From Hyphomicrobiales bacterium (GTDB lineage: Bacteria; Pseudomonadota; Alphaproteobacteria; Rhizobiales; Rhizobiaceae), in the NCBI GenBank assembly GCA_900469965.1, contig UBZP01000017.1, positions 248,001 through 312,000 on the forward strand: a DNA stretch of 64,000 nucleotides, in the 5' to 3' direction. Of the stretch, positions 18,840 through 26,720 are shown in pieces (the first letter of the stretch is position 1; the number at the start of each line of letters is the position of its first letter). The notes under the pieces were generated by a model. It searched no databases. It was not told the DNA's origin and saw only the letters and a program-made list of their open reading frames with translations. A program made the position numbers and the translations under genes.

Positions 18840-19019
18840 GCTATAGTCGGATCTGTCGAAGCGATGTACCTCCTCCCACAGAGCTTCGAAATCGCGAAGG
18901 TTCCACTCCTCCTCCCAGGAACTTTCGCGGAGAACAACAGCACTCCTCCTCCCAGCTGTTGTTCGGTTCTTTTGGAAAGCCTGCCGCACCTCCTCCCGCG
19001 GCAGGCTTTTCGCTTTTGA
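18840..19019 (+). ncRNA. Cuckoo/CcsR-like small RNA with four anti-Shine-Dalgarno hairpins
   Basis: Four consecutive hairpins each display CCTCCTCCC in the loop: stem 18856-18862/18883-18889 (motif 18869-18877), stem 18893-18904/18918-18929 with one G-U pair (motif 18908-18916), stem 18932-18941/18955-18964 (motif 18945-18953), and stem 18976-18987/18998-19009 (motif 18989-18997), the last followed by T-rich sequence as a Rho-independent terminator. Loops two and three are identical 13-mers. The motif is complementary to the ribosome binding sequence. This is the architecture of the cuckoo/CcsR RNAs of alphaproteobacteria, which are stress-induced and linked to DUF1127 genes. The 5' end is not defined, and no clear sigma factor site was found just upstream. 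Confidence 0.8.
18976..19019 (+). terminator. Rho-independent terminator of the hairpin RNA
   Basis: A 12-base-pair stem AAAGCCTGCCGC/GCGGCAGGCTTT with loop ACCTCCTCCC, followed by TTTCGCTTTT. It doubles as the fourth anti-Shine-Dalgarno hairpin. Confidence 0.8.
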
Positions 19020-19472
19020 GGGGGCTTTCACCGTTTCATGCCGGCTTCCGGCAGTCTTCCCGACATGGCTGGTTTCGTGCGCGGCGTTTGCCGCCGTCGC
19101 AACATGTCGCGCCGCCATGATTCCTGTCCGGACCGGATGCTGCGCAGACGCGGTCGTGGTCCGGCGCGCAGGGGTTTCGCCTATGATTTGCGGGGAAGTG
19201 GGGGCTTGGCGGGCGGGTCGCGGGGCGTGCGGCGTCGTCGGTCAGCGCGGCCGCCGTCATGAGGCGGCCTCTCTATGCCTGTCGTTGCAGGCAGGAAGGG
19301 CATGTCCATGGTGGCCAGGCGCGTCGTGCCTGCGTCGCGGCAGGTCAGATCGGCGCTAGCGGACGATCGTGAATTTCAGCGGTCGGTGGGAGGCGTTCGG
19401 GTCCGGGCTTGCAGCCGGCGCTCGCGTTCCTGGCATTCCGGGTGGCACTGCCGGCGCTTGCGGCGTGCCTTG

Positions 19473-19503
19473 ATCGGCTGACCGGCAGGGGCCGGTCGCC
19501 GAT
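19473..19503 (-). terminator. Hairpin after the DUF1127 gene
   Basis: A two-part stem, ATCGGC/GCCGAT outside and GACCGGC/GCCGGTC inside, with one bulged base and a 4-base loop. It lies 17 bases past the DUF1127 stop. There is no T-run, so termination or end protection is inferred. Confidence 0.45.
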
Positions 19504-19519
19504 GGCAGCTCGATGGCGC

Positions 19520-19657
19520 TTAGCGGCCGGCAACCGCGGAGCGGATCTGCGAGCGCGAAATGCCGATGTCGGCCAGGGTGTGGTCGTCGAGCATGTTGAG
19601 TTCGCGGATGGCCTTGCGACGAGCGGCAAAGTCCTTGATCTTCTGACGAATGTTCAT
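19520..19657 (-). CDS. DUF1127 small arginine-rich protein
   Basis: A 45-residue protein reading MNIRQKIKDFAARRKAIREL, then the family signature LDDHTLADIGISRSQIRSAVAGR. DUF1127 (YjiS-like) proteins are small, basic proteins; in Rhodobacter one of them, CcaF1, is an RNA-binding regulator encoded with CcsR RNAs, and in Agrobacterium they affect phosphate and carbon metabolism. The ATG at 19657 has AGGAG 7 bases upstream, which decides it over a longer frame starting at 19741. It is convergent with the CCTCC hairpin RNA about 500 bases away, so the association is positional but not the usual same-strand order. Confidence 0.85.
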   Translation of the reverse strand: MNIRQKIKDFAARRKAIRELNMLDDHTLADIGISRSQIRSAVAGR

Positions 19658-19821
19658 CTCTTTTCTCCTTTCTTCGATGCCACTCATATGGGCAATTCGG
19701 CGCACACAATGAAGGCATAAGCCTGCAGAAGAGGCATGCAAATTTGTCTACCCTTGCTCACGGCCTCGGCAAGGATGATGCGTTGCACAAAAATGCTGCA
19801 GCGCCGTTCATCGGAAGGCGC

Positions 19822-19851
19822 AAAAAAGGGAGAGGCAGGGCCTCTCCCTTC
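19822..19851 (-). terminator. Rho-independent terminator of the TonB receptor gene
   Basis: On the minus strand AAGGGAGAGGC and GCCTCTCCCTT form an 11-base-pair stem with a 3-base loop, followed by a T6 run. It lies just past the receptor stop and separates it from the DUF1127 gene. Confidence 0.85.
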
Positions 19852-19888
19852 AGGTGGCGGATGACGGGTGGCTGGAGGCCGCTTCAGC

Positions 19889-22123
19889 TCACCATTTCTT
19901 GCTGAGCTTGAAGGTGATCGTGCGGGCATCCCCGTATCCGCAAGTGAGCAGGCCGCCGCAGCCGCTGACATATTCCTTGTCGAACAGGTTGGCGACGTTG
20001 AGCGCGGCGCCCCAGTCGTTCTTCTCGTAGCGGATGCCGGCATCGAAGACGGTGGCCGAGGGGACCTTTGCGGTGTTCTCGTTGTCGGCCCAGCTTTCGC
20101 CCTGGTAGCGCACGCCGGCGCCGACGCTCATGCCCTCGAGCGCGCCGTCCTGGACGGTGTAGTCCAGCCACAGCGAGGCCTGGGTGTCGGGGATGAGGTA
20201 GGGGGTGTTGCCGATCAGCGCCGTGTTGGCATCCTCGGTGATCTCGAGGTCGATGAAGTCGAGGCCGGCGATCAGCTTCCAGCTTTCGTTGATGTTGACC
20301 TTGCCCTCGAGCTCGATGCCGCGCGAGCGCACCTCGCCCATCTGGCTGGAGACCATGGTCAGCGGATCGGTGACGACGACGTTCTGCTTGGTGAGCTGGT
20401 AGACGGAGGCGGTGAACACGCCGTCGAGGAAGGTCGGCTCGTACTTGATGCCCGCCTCGAACTGATCGCCTTCTTCCGGCTTGGTGTTGCCGGTCATCGT
20501 GACCGCGACGATCGGATTGAAGAAGGTCGAGGCGCTGATGTAGGGCGTGATGCCGTTGGCGAATTCGTAGCCGAGGCCGGCCCGGCCGCTGAGGGCGCTC
20601 TCGTTGTAGTCGAACGTCGAGTTCTGTGCCGGATCCCAATAGGTCGGGCCGTTCTCGGTCTTGGTGTCGACGTAGTCGTAGCGGCCGTTCAGGGTCACGA
20701 TCCAGCCGTCGCCGAATCGGATCTGGTCCTGGGCGTAGACGCCGAGCTGCTGCTGGGTGATCTCCTGGTTGATGTAGATCCGGTTCGGCGGCTGCGGCAC
20801 GCCGTAGATCGGGTCGGTGGCGCTGATCGGCGTCGCCGCGGAGGAGGCCTGCTCCTGGTCGAGCCGGTAGAACTTGTAATCGAGGCCGACGAGCAGCGTG
20901 TGGCTGAGCGCGCCGGTGTCGAACTCGCCCTCGACGCGGTTGTCGACCGCGAAGGTGTCGACCTTCGAGGTATGTTCGAAACCGAGGCGGTAGAGCAGGT
21001 TGTCGGGCGTGACCGGCGCGTTCACGTAGGAGGGCGCGGGGAACACGGCGTCCGGGTCGTAGTAGCCGTAGGTGTAGGGCGCGTCCTCGTGCTTGTAGAG
21101 GTGGCCGTAGCGCAGGTTCTGGGTGAAGCTCCAGCCGCTTTCGAACTCGTGCTTGAATTCGTAGCCGAGCATCTGCTGGACGTAGGTGCCGGTGTCGATG
21201 TCCGGCTCGCCGAAGAAGGCCTTGCGGTCGATCTTGCCGAAGGAGGCGGCCTCGACGGTGCCGACATAGGGCAGGAAGCTGCCGCCGACATGGCGCTGGT
21301 CGAGGCCCTGGAGCAGGCCGTAGACCGTCAGGCTGGTGGCGTCGTCGCGCTCGATGGTGACCTGCGGCAGGATGAAGCCGCGCAGGTCGTTGGAGAAGTC
21401 GGTGTAGTTCTCGCCGCCGGAGACCTTGCCGGTGACGCGGTAGTTCACGCCCTCGTTGAGAATGCCGTTGACGTCGAAGCCGAGGAAGGCATTGGCGTTG
21501 CTGTTGATGCCGGTCTCGGCATAGGCGGAGGTCTCGCCGGTCGGGCGCTTGCTCACCATGTTGACGATGCCGCCGGGATTGGCGCCGCCATAGAGCACCG
21601 ATGCCGGGCCCTTCAGCACCTCGACGCGCTCGAGCATGAAGGGGTCGATCTGGAAGCCGCCGAAGCCGTAGCTGAACAGGTTGAGCCCGTCGAGGAAGAC
21701 GCCGGTCTGGGTGGCGTCGAAGCCGCGGATGTAGAACCAGTCGGTGTCGGCATCGACGCCGAAGGGTTCGGTCGTGACGCCGGGCGTGTATCGCAGGATC
21801 TCGTCCACCTTGTTGACGACGCCGCGATCCTCGATCTCGTCGCGGCCGATGACGGAGACGGACTGCGGGATTTCGGAGATCGGCGTGCCCGTCTTGGAGC
21901 CGGTGGTCGTCTCCTTGGCGACGTAGCCGTCGACGGGGCCGGTGGCCGCATTGGCGGCTCCCTCGCCGCCTTCGACGATGATCGGCGCAAGCCGCGTCGC
22001 ATCCTGTTGCCGTTGTTCCTGCGCCGCCGCCGCCATGGCCGTCAAGATCGTCGCCAGCGCGACGCTGCCGCGCAAGATCCGCTTGAGACCTGTTTCCGCC
22101 GAATAGACGCTCTGCTTCGCCAT
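19889..22123 (-). CDS. TonB-dependent siderophore receptor
   Basis: A 744-residue outer-membrane receptor. A signal peptide (to about residue 34, AAAAQEQ) is followed by the plug domain (about 65-170) with PQSVSVIGRDEIEDRG, RYTPGVTTEPFG, FYIRGFDA and LKGPASVLYGGANPGGIVN, then a 22-strand barrel with the ferrichrome-receptor style NLFDKEYVSGC near the end and a terminal aromatic residue (KKW). It belongs to the FhuA/FpvA-type siderophore receptors; the ligand cannot be named. An RirA-like box lies upstream, and an AraC-type regulator gene precedes it on the same strand. Confidence 0.9.
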   Translation of the reverse strand: MAKQSVYSAETGLKRILRGSVALATILTAMAAAAQEQRQQDATRLAPIIVEGGEGAANAATGPVDGYVAKETTTGSKTGTPISEIPQSVSVIGRDEIEDRGVVNKVDEILRYTPGVTTEPFGVDADTDWFYIRGFDATQTGVFLDGLNLFSYGFGGFQIDPFMLERVEVLKGPASVLYGGANPGGIVNMVSKRPTGETSAYAETGINSNANAFLGFDVNGILNEGVNYRVTGKVSGGENYTDFSNDLRGFILPQVTIERDDATSLTVYGLLQGLDQRHVGGSFLPYVGTVEAASFGKIDRKAFFGEPDIDTGTYVQQMLGYEFKHEFESGWSFTQNLRYGHLYKHEDAPYTYGYYDPDAVFPAPSYVNAPVTPDNLLYRLGFEHTSKVDTFAVDNRVEGEFDTGALSHTLLVGLDYKFYRLDQEQASSAATPISATDPIYGVPQPPNRIYINQEITQQQLGVYAQDQIRFGDGWIVTLNGRYDYVDTKTENGPTYWDPAQNSTFDYNESALSGRAGLGYEFANGITPYISASTFFNPIVAVTMTGNTKPEEGDQFEAGIKYEPTFLDGVFTASVYQLTKQNVVVTDPLTMVSSQMGEVRSRGIELEGKVNINESWKLIAGLDFIDLEITEDANTALIGNTPYLIPDTQASLWLDYTVQDGALEGMSVGAGVRYQGESWADNENTAKVPSATVFDAGIRYEKNDWGAALNVANLFDKEYVSGCGGLLTCGYGDARTITFKLSKKW

Positions 22124-22178
22124 TGCCCGTGTGTCCCCACTTTCCGAAAACGGCCGCCGAGAGGCGAACCTGTTAACA

Positions 22179-22193
22179 TGAGCAACTATATCA
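22179..22193. promoter_or_regulatory. RirA-type iron-responsive box
   Basis: A TGA-N9-TCA palindrome, the core of the iron-responsive operator bound by RirA in Rhizobiaceae, sits 56 bases upstream of the receptor start inside an AT-rich patch. It suggests repression of the receptor when iron is plentiful. Confidence 0.6.
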
Positions 22194-22355
22194 ACTTAAT
22201 CTTGGGTGCTTGTTCCGTTAGGCGAAAATTGAACGTTCTTGGCACTTTTTCGCGCTGCACACAGCTTTGCCGCAATCCTGTGGGCGGTGCGCAACGCCTC
22301 CCCGCGTCATGGCGGACGCGGGGCGGGGCCATCGGTTGAGGTCGCGCCTTCTGCT

Positions 22356-23240
22356 TCAGTCGAGCTTCATCTTGCGCCAGCGCGCCGGCGTGATCCCGAC
22401 GGTCTTGCGGAAGACGCGGGTGAAATGGGCCTGGTCGGCAAATCCGGTTTCCGCGGCGATGGTGGTCAGCGTCGTTTCCGGCTGCAGGAGCAGGAGCTTG
22501 GCCCGCTCCAGCCGCGCGTTCATCTGCCACTGGTGCGGGGCAATCCCGGTGGAGGCCTTGAAGGCATGGCTGAAATGGGACTGCGACAGGCCCGTCAGCG
22601 CGGCGAGTTCCTCCAGGCGAATGCTGCGCAGGCAGTTCTCCTCGACGTAGTCGATGGCGCGCCGCAGCTGCCAGGTGGCAAGCTGACTGCGCTTTCGCGG
22701 CTCGGTCCGGTTGACCTTCATCAGGTCGATGATCAGCCCGAGCGACAGGCCGTCGCCATAGAGGTCGTGCAGCGGCTGCGGGTTGGCGCATTCGGCGGCG
22801 ATCAGCTCCGCCAGCGCCATGATTCGCGGATCGTTGAACATCAGCCGCGGCGTTTCGATCGGCCGCGCATCGAAATCCTCCATCAGCCGGCGCTGCAGGA
22901 CGTCGACGTCGAAATGCAGGTCGAGATGACGCACGAAGCTGAGGTCGATCACCTCCGCCCACAGTTCCATGCCGGCCGGCACATAGGAAATCGCCTGGTT
23001 GTGGTAGTTCTGGACGATGCCGCGGGCATGCGGCGCGACCTTGAGGTTGCAATTGCCGCCGCCGCGGGCCTCGAGCATGATGAAGACGCGGGGATCCTCG
23101 CCGACGTAGAAGCCGCCCGCATCCGGGGCGCACTCGACCTCCCAGAGATCCGCGACGATCCCGTTCCAGTTGCGTCTCTGCAACCCGCCGACGACGTTGA
23201 ACCCGCTGATCCTGTTGTGCATGCGCGGCTGAAAGGTCAT
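22356..23240 (-). CDS. AraC-family transcriptional activator
   Basis: A 294-residue regulator with an N-terminal cupin-like sensing domain and a C-terminal double helix-turn-helix (about residues 190-292), including LEELAALTGLSQSHFSHAFKASTG and IAAETGFADQAHFTRVFRKTVGITPARWR. Its place directly upstream of a siderophore receptor is like the siderophore-sensing activators of rhizobia (RhrA type), so it probably activates the receptor with the ferric siderophore or a related signal. The frame is open further upstream from a TTG at 23282; the ATG at 23240 is preferred, although no strong Shine-Dalgarno is present. Confidence 0.85.
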   Translation of the reverse strand: MTFQPRMHNRISGFNVVGGLQRRNWNGIVADLWEVECAPDAGGFYVGEDPRVFIMLEARGGGNCNLKVAPHARGIVQNYHNQAISYVPAGMELWAEVIDLSFVRHLDLHFDVDVLQRRLMEDFDARPIETPRLMFNDPRIMALAELIAAECANPQPLHDLYGDGLSLGLIIDLMKVNRTEPRKRSQLATWQLRRAIDYVEENCLRSIRLEELAALTGLSQSHFSHAFKASTGIAPHQWQMNARLERAKLLLLQPETTLTTIAAETGFADQAHFTRVFRKTVGITPARWRKMKLD

Positions 23241-23357
23241 GGCGCCGTCCGGTCGATCAGGCGTGCATCCCTGCAGGCCCAAATATAAAAATTGTGTCTT
23301 TTTCTCATGTTTTGATAGCGCAGTGCATGGGATTTTGCAACCGCCTGCACGCGCGAG

Positions 23358-25067
23358 CTAGGACTGCGCGCGTAGCAGGTCCGAATAGACCCCGCCGCTC
23401 GCCTGCAGTTCCTGCGGGCCGCCCTGCTCGACGATGCCGCCCTCGTCGATGACGACGATGCGGTCGGCATTGCGGATGGTGGCAAGCCGATGGGCGATGA
23501 TGAGCGTGGTGCGGCCTTGCGACAGCTCCGCCAGCGACCGCTGGATCGCCTGTTCCGTCACCGTGTCGAGCGCAGAGGTCGCCTCGTCGAGGATCAGGAT
23601 CGGCGGGTTCTTCAGGAAGATCCGGGCGATTGCCAGCCGCTGCTTCTGCCCGCCGGAGAGTTTTACGCCGCGCTCGCCCACCAGCGTGTCGAGCCCGTCC
23701 GGCAGGGTGGCGACGAACGCCTCGAGCCTGGCGCGACGAACCGCGTCCATGACCTCCTCGTCGGAGGCATCGAGCTTGCCATAGGCGATGTTCTCGCGGA
23801 TCGAGCCGCCGAACAGGAAGACGTCCTGCTGGACGATGCCGATCCGGGCGCGCAGCGACGCCTGCGTCATCTTTCGGATGTCGAGGCCGCCTATGGTGAT
23901 GCTGCCTTCCTCGACCTCGTAGAAGCGCGGCAGCAGCGAACAGATCGTCGTCTTGCCCGCACCCGAGGCGCCGACGAAGGCAACGGATTCGCCCTGGCGG
24001 ATGGTGAGGTTCAGCCCTTCCAGCACGCGCCGGCCGTCGCGATAGGCGAAGCTGACGTTACGGTAGGCGATATCGCCGGAGAGGTCGTCGACGGGGACCG
24101 CATCGGGACTGTCGGCAATGTCGGGCGCGGTGTCGATCAGGCCGGTGAAGCGGCGGAAACCGGCGATGCCCTTCGGATAGCTCTCCAGCACGGAGGTGAT
24201 CTTGTCGATCGGGCGGAAGAAGACGTCGATCAGCAGGATGAAGCTCACGAGCCCGCCATAGCTGAGGCTTCCCTGCATGACGTACCAGGTGCCCGCCACC
24301 ATGACGATCAGCTGCACCAGGCGGGTGCTGAGATAGCTCATCGCCACGCTCGCCGTCATGTAGGCATAGGCGTTGAGCTTGGTCCTGCGGTAGTTCTCGT
24401 TGTTCTTCGAGAACAGCATGCGCTCGTGGTCCTCGTTGGCGAAGGCCTTGACGACGCGGATGCCGCCGACGCTTTCGGCGACGCGGGTGTTGAAATCGCC
24501 GATCTGCCCGAACAGGCGCTGCCAGTTGCGCGTCATCCGCGAGCCGTAGCGGCTGACCAGCCAGGCCATGAAGGGGACGATCACGAGCGTCAGCATCGCC
24601 AGCGGCGGGTGCACCATGAACATCAGCGCAAAGGCGCCGACGAAGGTCATGATCGCGATGAACAGGTCCTCCGGCCCGTGGTGGGCCACCTCGCCGACCT
24701 CCTCGAGGTCCTTGGTCACGTGGGTGATGATGTGACCGGTCTGGTGCTCGTCGTAGTAGGAGAAGGACAACTTCTGCAGGTGGTCGAAGGCCGTCCGGCG
24801 CATGTCGGTCTCGATGCTGATGCCGAGCGCGTGGCCCCAGTAGGTGACGACCGCCATAAGACAGGCATTGGTGACGTAGATCCCGAGCAGGATCGCCGCG
24901 GCGCCGAGGATCAGCCCCCAGTTCTGGCTGGGCAGCAGGTCGTCGATGAAGAATTTGATCGCCAGCGGAAAGCCGAGTTCGAGCAATCCGGCGAGGACCG
25001 CGCAGCCGAAGTCCAGCACGAACAGCTTCTTGTAGGGACGATAGTAGGAAAAGAAACGCGCGAGCAT
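23358..25067 (-). CDS. ABC exporter, fused membrane and ATPase domains
   Basis: A 569-residue half-transporter of the MsbA/multidrug type. Six membrane helices (about residues 15-300) come first, then the nucleotide-binding domain with Walker A GASGAGKTT (about 361), signature LSGGQKQR (about 469), Walker B ILILDEATSALD (about 490) and the H-loop IIAHRLAT. It works as a dimer in the inner membrane. The next genes on the strand are the AraC regulator and the TonB receptor, so a role in siderophore or intermediate export is possible but unproven. Confidence 0.85.
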   Translation of the reverse strand: MLARFFSYYRPYKKLFVLDFGCAVLAGLLELGFPLAIKFFIDDLLPSQNWGLILGAAAILLGIYVTNACLMAVVTYWGHALGISIETDMRRTAFDHLQKLSFSYYDEHQTGHIITHVTKDLEEVGEVAHHGPEDLFIAIMTFVGAFALMFMVHPPLAMLTLVIVPFMAWLVSRYGSRMTRNWQRLFGQIGDFNTRVAESVGGIRVVKAFANEDHERMLFSKNNENYRRTKLNAYAYMTASVAMSYLSTRLVQLIVMVAGTWYVMQGSLSYGGLVSFILLIDVFFRPIDKITSVLESYPKGIAGFRRFTGLIDTAPDIADSPDAVPVDDLSGDIAYRNVSFAYRDGRRVLEGLNLTIRQGESVAFVGASGAGKTTICSLLPRFYEVEEGSITIGGLDIRKMTQASLRARIGIVQQDVFLFGGSIRENIAYGKLDASDEEVMDAVRRARLEAFVATLPDGLDTLVGERGVKLSGGQKQRLAIARIFLKNPPILILDEATSALDTVTEQAIQRSLAELSQGRTTLIIAHRLATIRNADRIVVIDEGGIVEQGGPQELQASGGVYSDLLRAQS

Positions 25068-25162
25068 GGGGCCGTCGGTCCTGACGAAAAAATCGGAGTT
25101 TTGCCGTCAACTATAGGCTGACGCCGGTTTTTGGAAGGCCGTTGTGCAATGGCGATGTCACA

Positions 25163-25450
25163 CTAAGGTGAAGGCGGACCCGGCGGGCAGGAGGGCCGAG
25201 GCGGCGCATATCCCCGTCGCTGCTTGCGCGCTGCCTGCCGGTCGAGTGCCGCGCGGGCGGCCTCCATCGACCCGAGAAAGCAGGATTTGCTGCGGCCGCG
25301 GGTGCCGATCCGTCCCCAGTGGCGCATGACCGCGACCTCGCCGAACAGGGTCGGCTCGAGCGTGAGGGCGTAGTAGCGGGCCATGTTGCGGGCCGGATCG
25401 ACGCGGCGCAGGAGAAGGGTGTCGTTCACTGGCGAGGTCGCTTCGTTCAT
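25163..25450 (-). CDS. WGR domain protein
   Basis: A 95-residue protein consisting almost entirely of a WGR domain. The hallmark HWGRIGTRGRSK lies at about residues 43-55, with RYYALTLEPTLFGE before it. WGR domains bind nucleic acid and are usually part of larger proteins such as PARPs or MolR; stand-alone versions are common in Rhizobiales and have no assigned role. The C-terminal PPRPSCPPGPPSP tail is proline-rich. The gene is divergent from the toxin-antitoxin pair. Confidence 0.75.
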   Translation of the reverse strand: MNEATSPVNDTLLLRRVDPARNMARYYALTLEPTLFGEVAVMRHWGRIGTRGRSKSCFLGSMEAARAALDRQAARKQRRGYAPPRPSCPPGPPSP

Positions 25451-25563
25451 GCGCGGAGTCTCGCGGACTGCGAATCGCAGGTCCAATGAAAGGTTTGAAT
25501 CGATCGGGCGCCATCGATTCATCGCTGTGATGCCTGCGGCTGGCCTTGTCGACTGAGCCTTGA

Positions 25564-25593
25564 TGCCATATATTCCGCATTGAAAAGATGGCA
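25564..25593. promoter_or_regulatory. Inverted repeat at the toxin-antitoxin promoter
   Basis: TGCCAT (25564-25569) and ATGGCA (25588-25593) form an inverted repeat ending just before the antitoxin start, over an AT-rich stretch CATATATT. It is a likely operator for autorepression by the antitoxin or the complex. Confidence 0.5.
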
Positions 25594-25597
25594 ATAG

Positions 25598-26005
25598 ATG
25601 TGGCAGGTTTCGGACATGGCTCAGGCAATGAAGATCCGGCAGGACAACGCGCCGCTGGTGCTCGCCTATATGGGGCCGGGCGGAAAGATTGCCGCCGACG
25701 AGGTGGCCGACGGCTTCGGCATGTCGAAGAGCCAGCTGGCGGAGACGGCGGGCCTTGCCCGCGAGACGCTCTACCGTGCCGAACGCAGCCGCGGTGCCAA
25801 GACGCAAGGGCGGCTGCGCGAGATGCTGGAGATCATCAGCCGGGTGAGCGAATGGGCGGGCGGCAAGGAACAGGCCATGGCCTGGTACCGCGCCCAGCCG
25901 ATCGCCGCCTTTGGCGGACGGACCGCCGAGTCCCTGGTGAAGGACGGCAAGGCCGCAGCCGTGCGCGACTACCTCGATCATGTTGCGCTCGGTGGATTTG
26001 CGTGA
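25598..26005 (+). CDS. Xre/MbcA/ParS-type antitoxin
   Basis: A 135-residue protein with an N-terminal helix-turn-helix-like region (MSKSQLAETAGLARETLYR, about residues 42-62) and a C-terminal DUF2384 domain (about 75-133) with WAGGKEQAMAWYRAQPIAAFGGRTAESLVKDG. This matches antitoxins paired with RES-domain toxins. It should neutralise the RES protein and repress the operon. A second ATG at 25616 is possible. The stop overlaps the GTG start of the toxin gene. Confidence 0.85.
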   Translation: MWQVSDMAQAMKIRQDNAPLVLAYMGPGGKIAADEVADGFGMSKSQLAETAGLARETLYRAERSRGAKTQGRLREMLEIISRVSEWAGGKEQAMAWYRAQPIAAFGGRTAESLVKDGKAAAVRDYLDHVALGGFA

Positions 26006-26520
26006 GGTTTGTCGGCACCGCCTATCGGGCGCATGATCCGCGCTGGTCGTTCAAGCCGATATCGGGGGCGGGGGCGGCGATCCGCGGCGCCCGCTTCAAT
26101 CCGCGCGGCGTGCCGGCGCTCTATCTCGGCCTCGGCATCATGACGGCGATCAAGGAGGCCAACCAGGGCTTTGCGCACCGCATAGACCCCTGCGTTCTCT
26201 GCTCCTACGACATCGACTGCGACGACATTGCCGACCTTTCGACGCCGGAGGGCCGCCGCGCGGCCGGCGTCCTGCTGGATGATCTCGCCTGCGCCTGGGC
26301 GCTGGCGCTTGCCGAGGGCCGCAGGCCGGCGTCGTGGGACATCCATGATCGTCTCACCGCGCGGGGCATCGCCGGCATCGTCGTGCCGAGCTTCGCGCCC
26401 GGCGCCGACGAGAGCGACCGGAACCTCGTCCTCTGGGACTGGGGGCTGGAGCTGCCGCATCGCGTCACGGTCTTCGATCCCAGCGGGCGCCTGCCGAAGG
26501 ACCAGCTTTCCTGGCAATAG
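26002..26520 (+). CDS. RES-domain toxin
   Basis: A 172-residue RES-family protein. Conserved features are the early YRAHDPRW segment, GARFNPRGVPALYLG (family arginine and aromatic), TAIKEANQGF (family glutamate) and GIAGIVVPSFAPGADESDRNLVLW near the C-terminus. Known RES toxins degrade or modify NAD and halt growth until inhibited by the partner antitoxin. It starts at a GTG that overlaps the antitoxin stop (GTGA), so translation is coupled. An ATG start is not available near the domain boundary. Confidence 0.85.
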   Translation: MRFVGTAYRAHDPRWSFKPISGAGAAIRGARFNPRGVPALYLGLGIMTAIKEANQGFAHRIDPCVLCSYDIDCDDIADLSTPEGRRAAGVLLDDLACAWALALAEGRRPASWDIHDRLTARGIAGIVVPSFAPGADESDRNLVLWDWGLELPHRVTVFDPSGRLPKDQLSWQ

Positions 26521-26652
26521 GCGAAGGCGCGGGCAGACCGCAATCTCTGCGGCGGCCGCGCCATTGCGCCGCGACCCTGGTCCCGTGTTTCACGACAGTT
26601 TCGCCTTTCGCACCGGCGTGGCCGGCGGGTCCGGGCGCAGACATGGCTTGAT

Positions 26653-26682
26653 AGTTACATATTCGACAGTTACGTCTGTAAC
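26653..26682. promoter_or_regulatory. Candidate operator upstream of hmgA
   Basis: AGTTAC occurs at 26653-26658 and 26668-26673, and the second copy is part of the dyad GTTAC-GTCT-GTAAC (26669-26682). It sits about 40 bases before hmgA, where a repressor of homogentisate genes would bind; the MarR protein at 30915 is a candidate. Confidence 0.45.
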
Positions 26683-26720
26683 CAATACTGGATTGGCCGT
26701 TTGCAGAGGAGGTGAACGCC

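Larger units (their letters stand above)
18703..19519. other. Intergenic region without protein genes
   Basis: About 820 bases between udh and the DUF1127 gene. The left part carries the tandem CCTCCTCCC hairpin RNA (listed separately). The rest, from about 19020 to 19470, is GC-rich with no open frame that resembles a protein. A long hairpin at 19473-19503 lies at the end of the DUF1127 transcript. Confidence 0.55.

Noticed and set aside
18860-19000. Repeated CCTCCTCCC taken as a CRISPR-like array or coding repeat
   Set aside because: Repeats are only 9-13 bases, spacing is irregular, and each copy sits in its own hairpin loop with a different stem, which fits an RNA, not CRISPR.
18836-19120. 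94-codon open frame over the hairpin RNA
   Set aside because: Pro/Ser/Arg-rich translation without family resemblance; the stem pairing and the terminator explain the sequence better.
19520-19741. 73-residue version of the DUF1127 protein
   Set aside because: The extra 28 N-terminal residues do not match the family, and AGGAG precedes the inner ATG at 19657.
19868-22339. Open frame of 823 codons on the plus strand
   Set aside because: It is the antisense shadow of the TonB receptor gene, which has clear domain motifs; the plus-strand protein is low-complexity.
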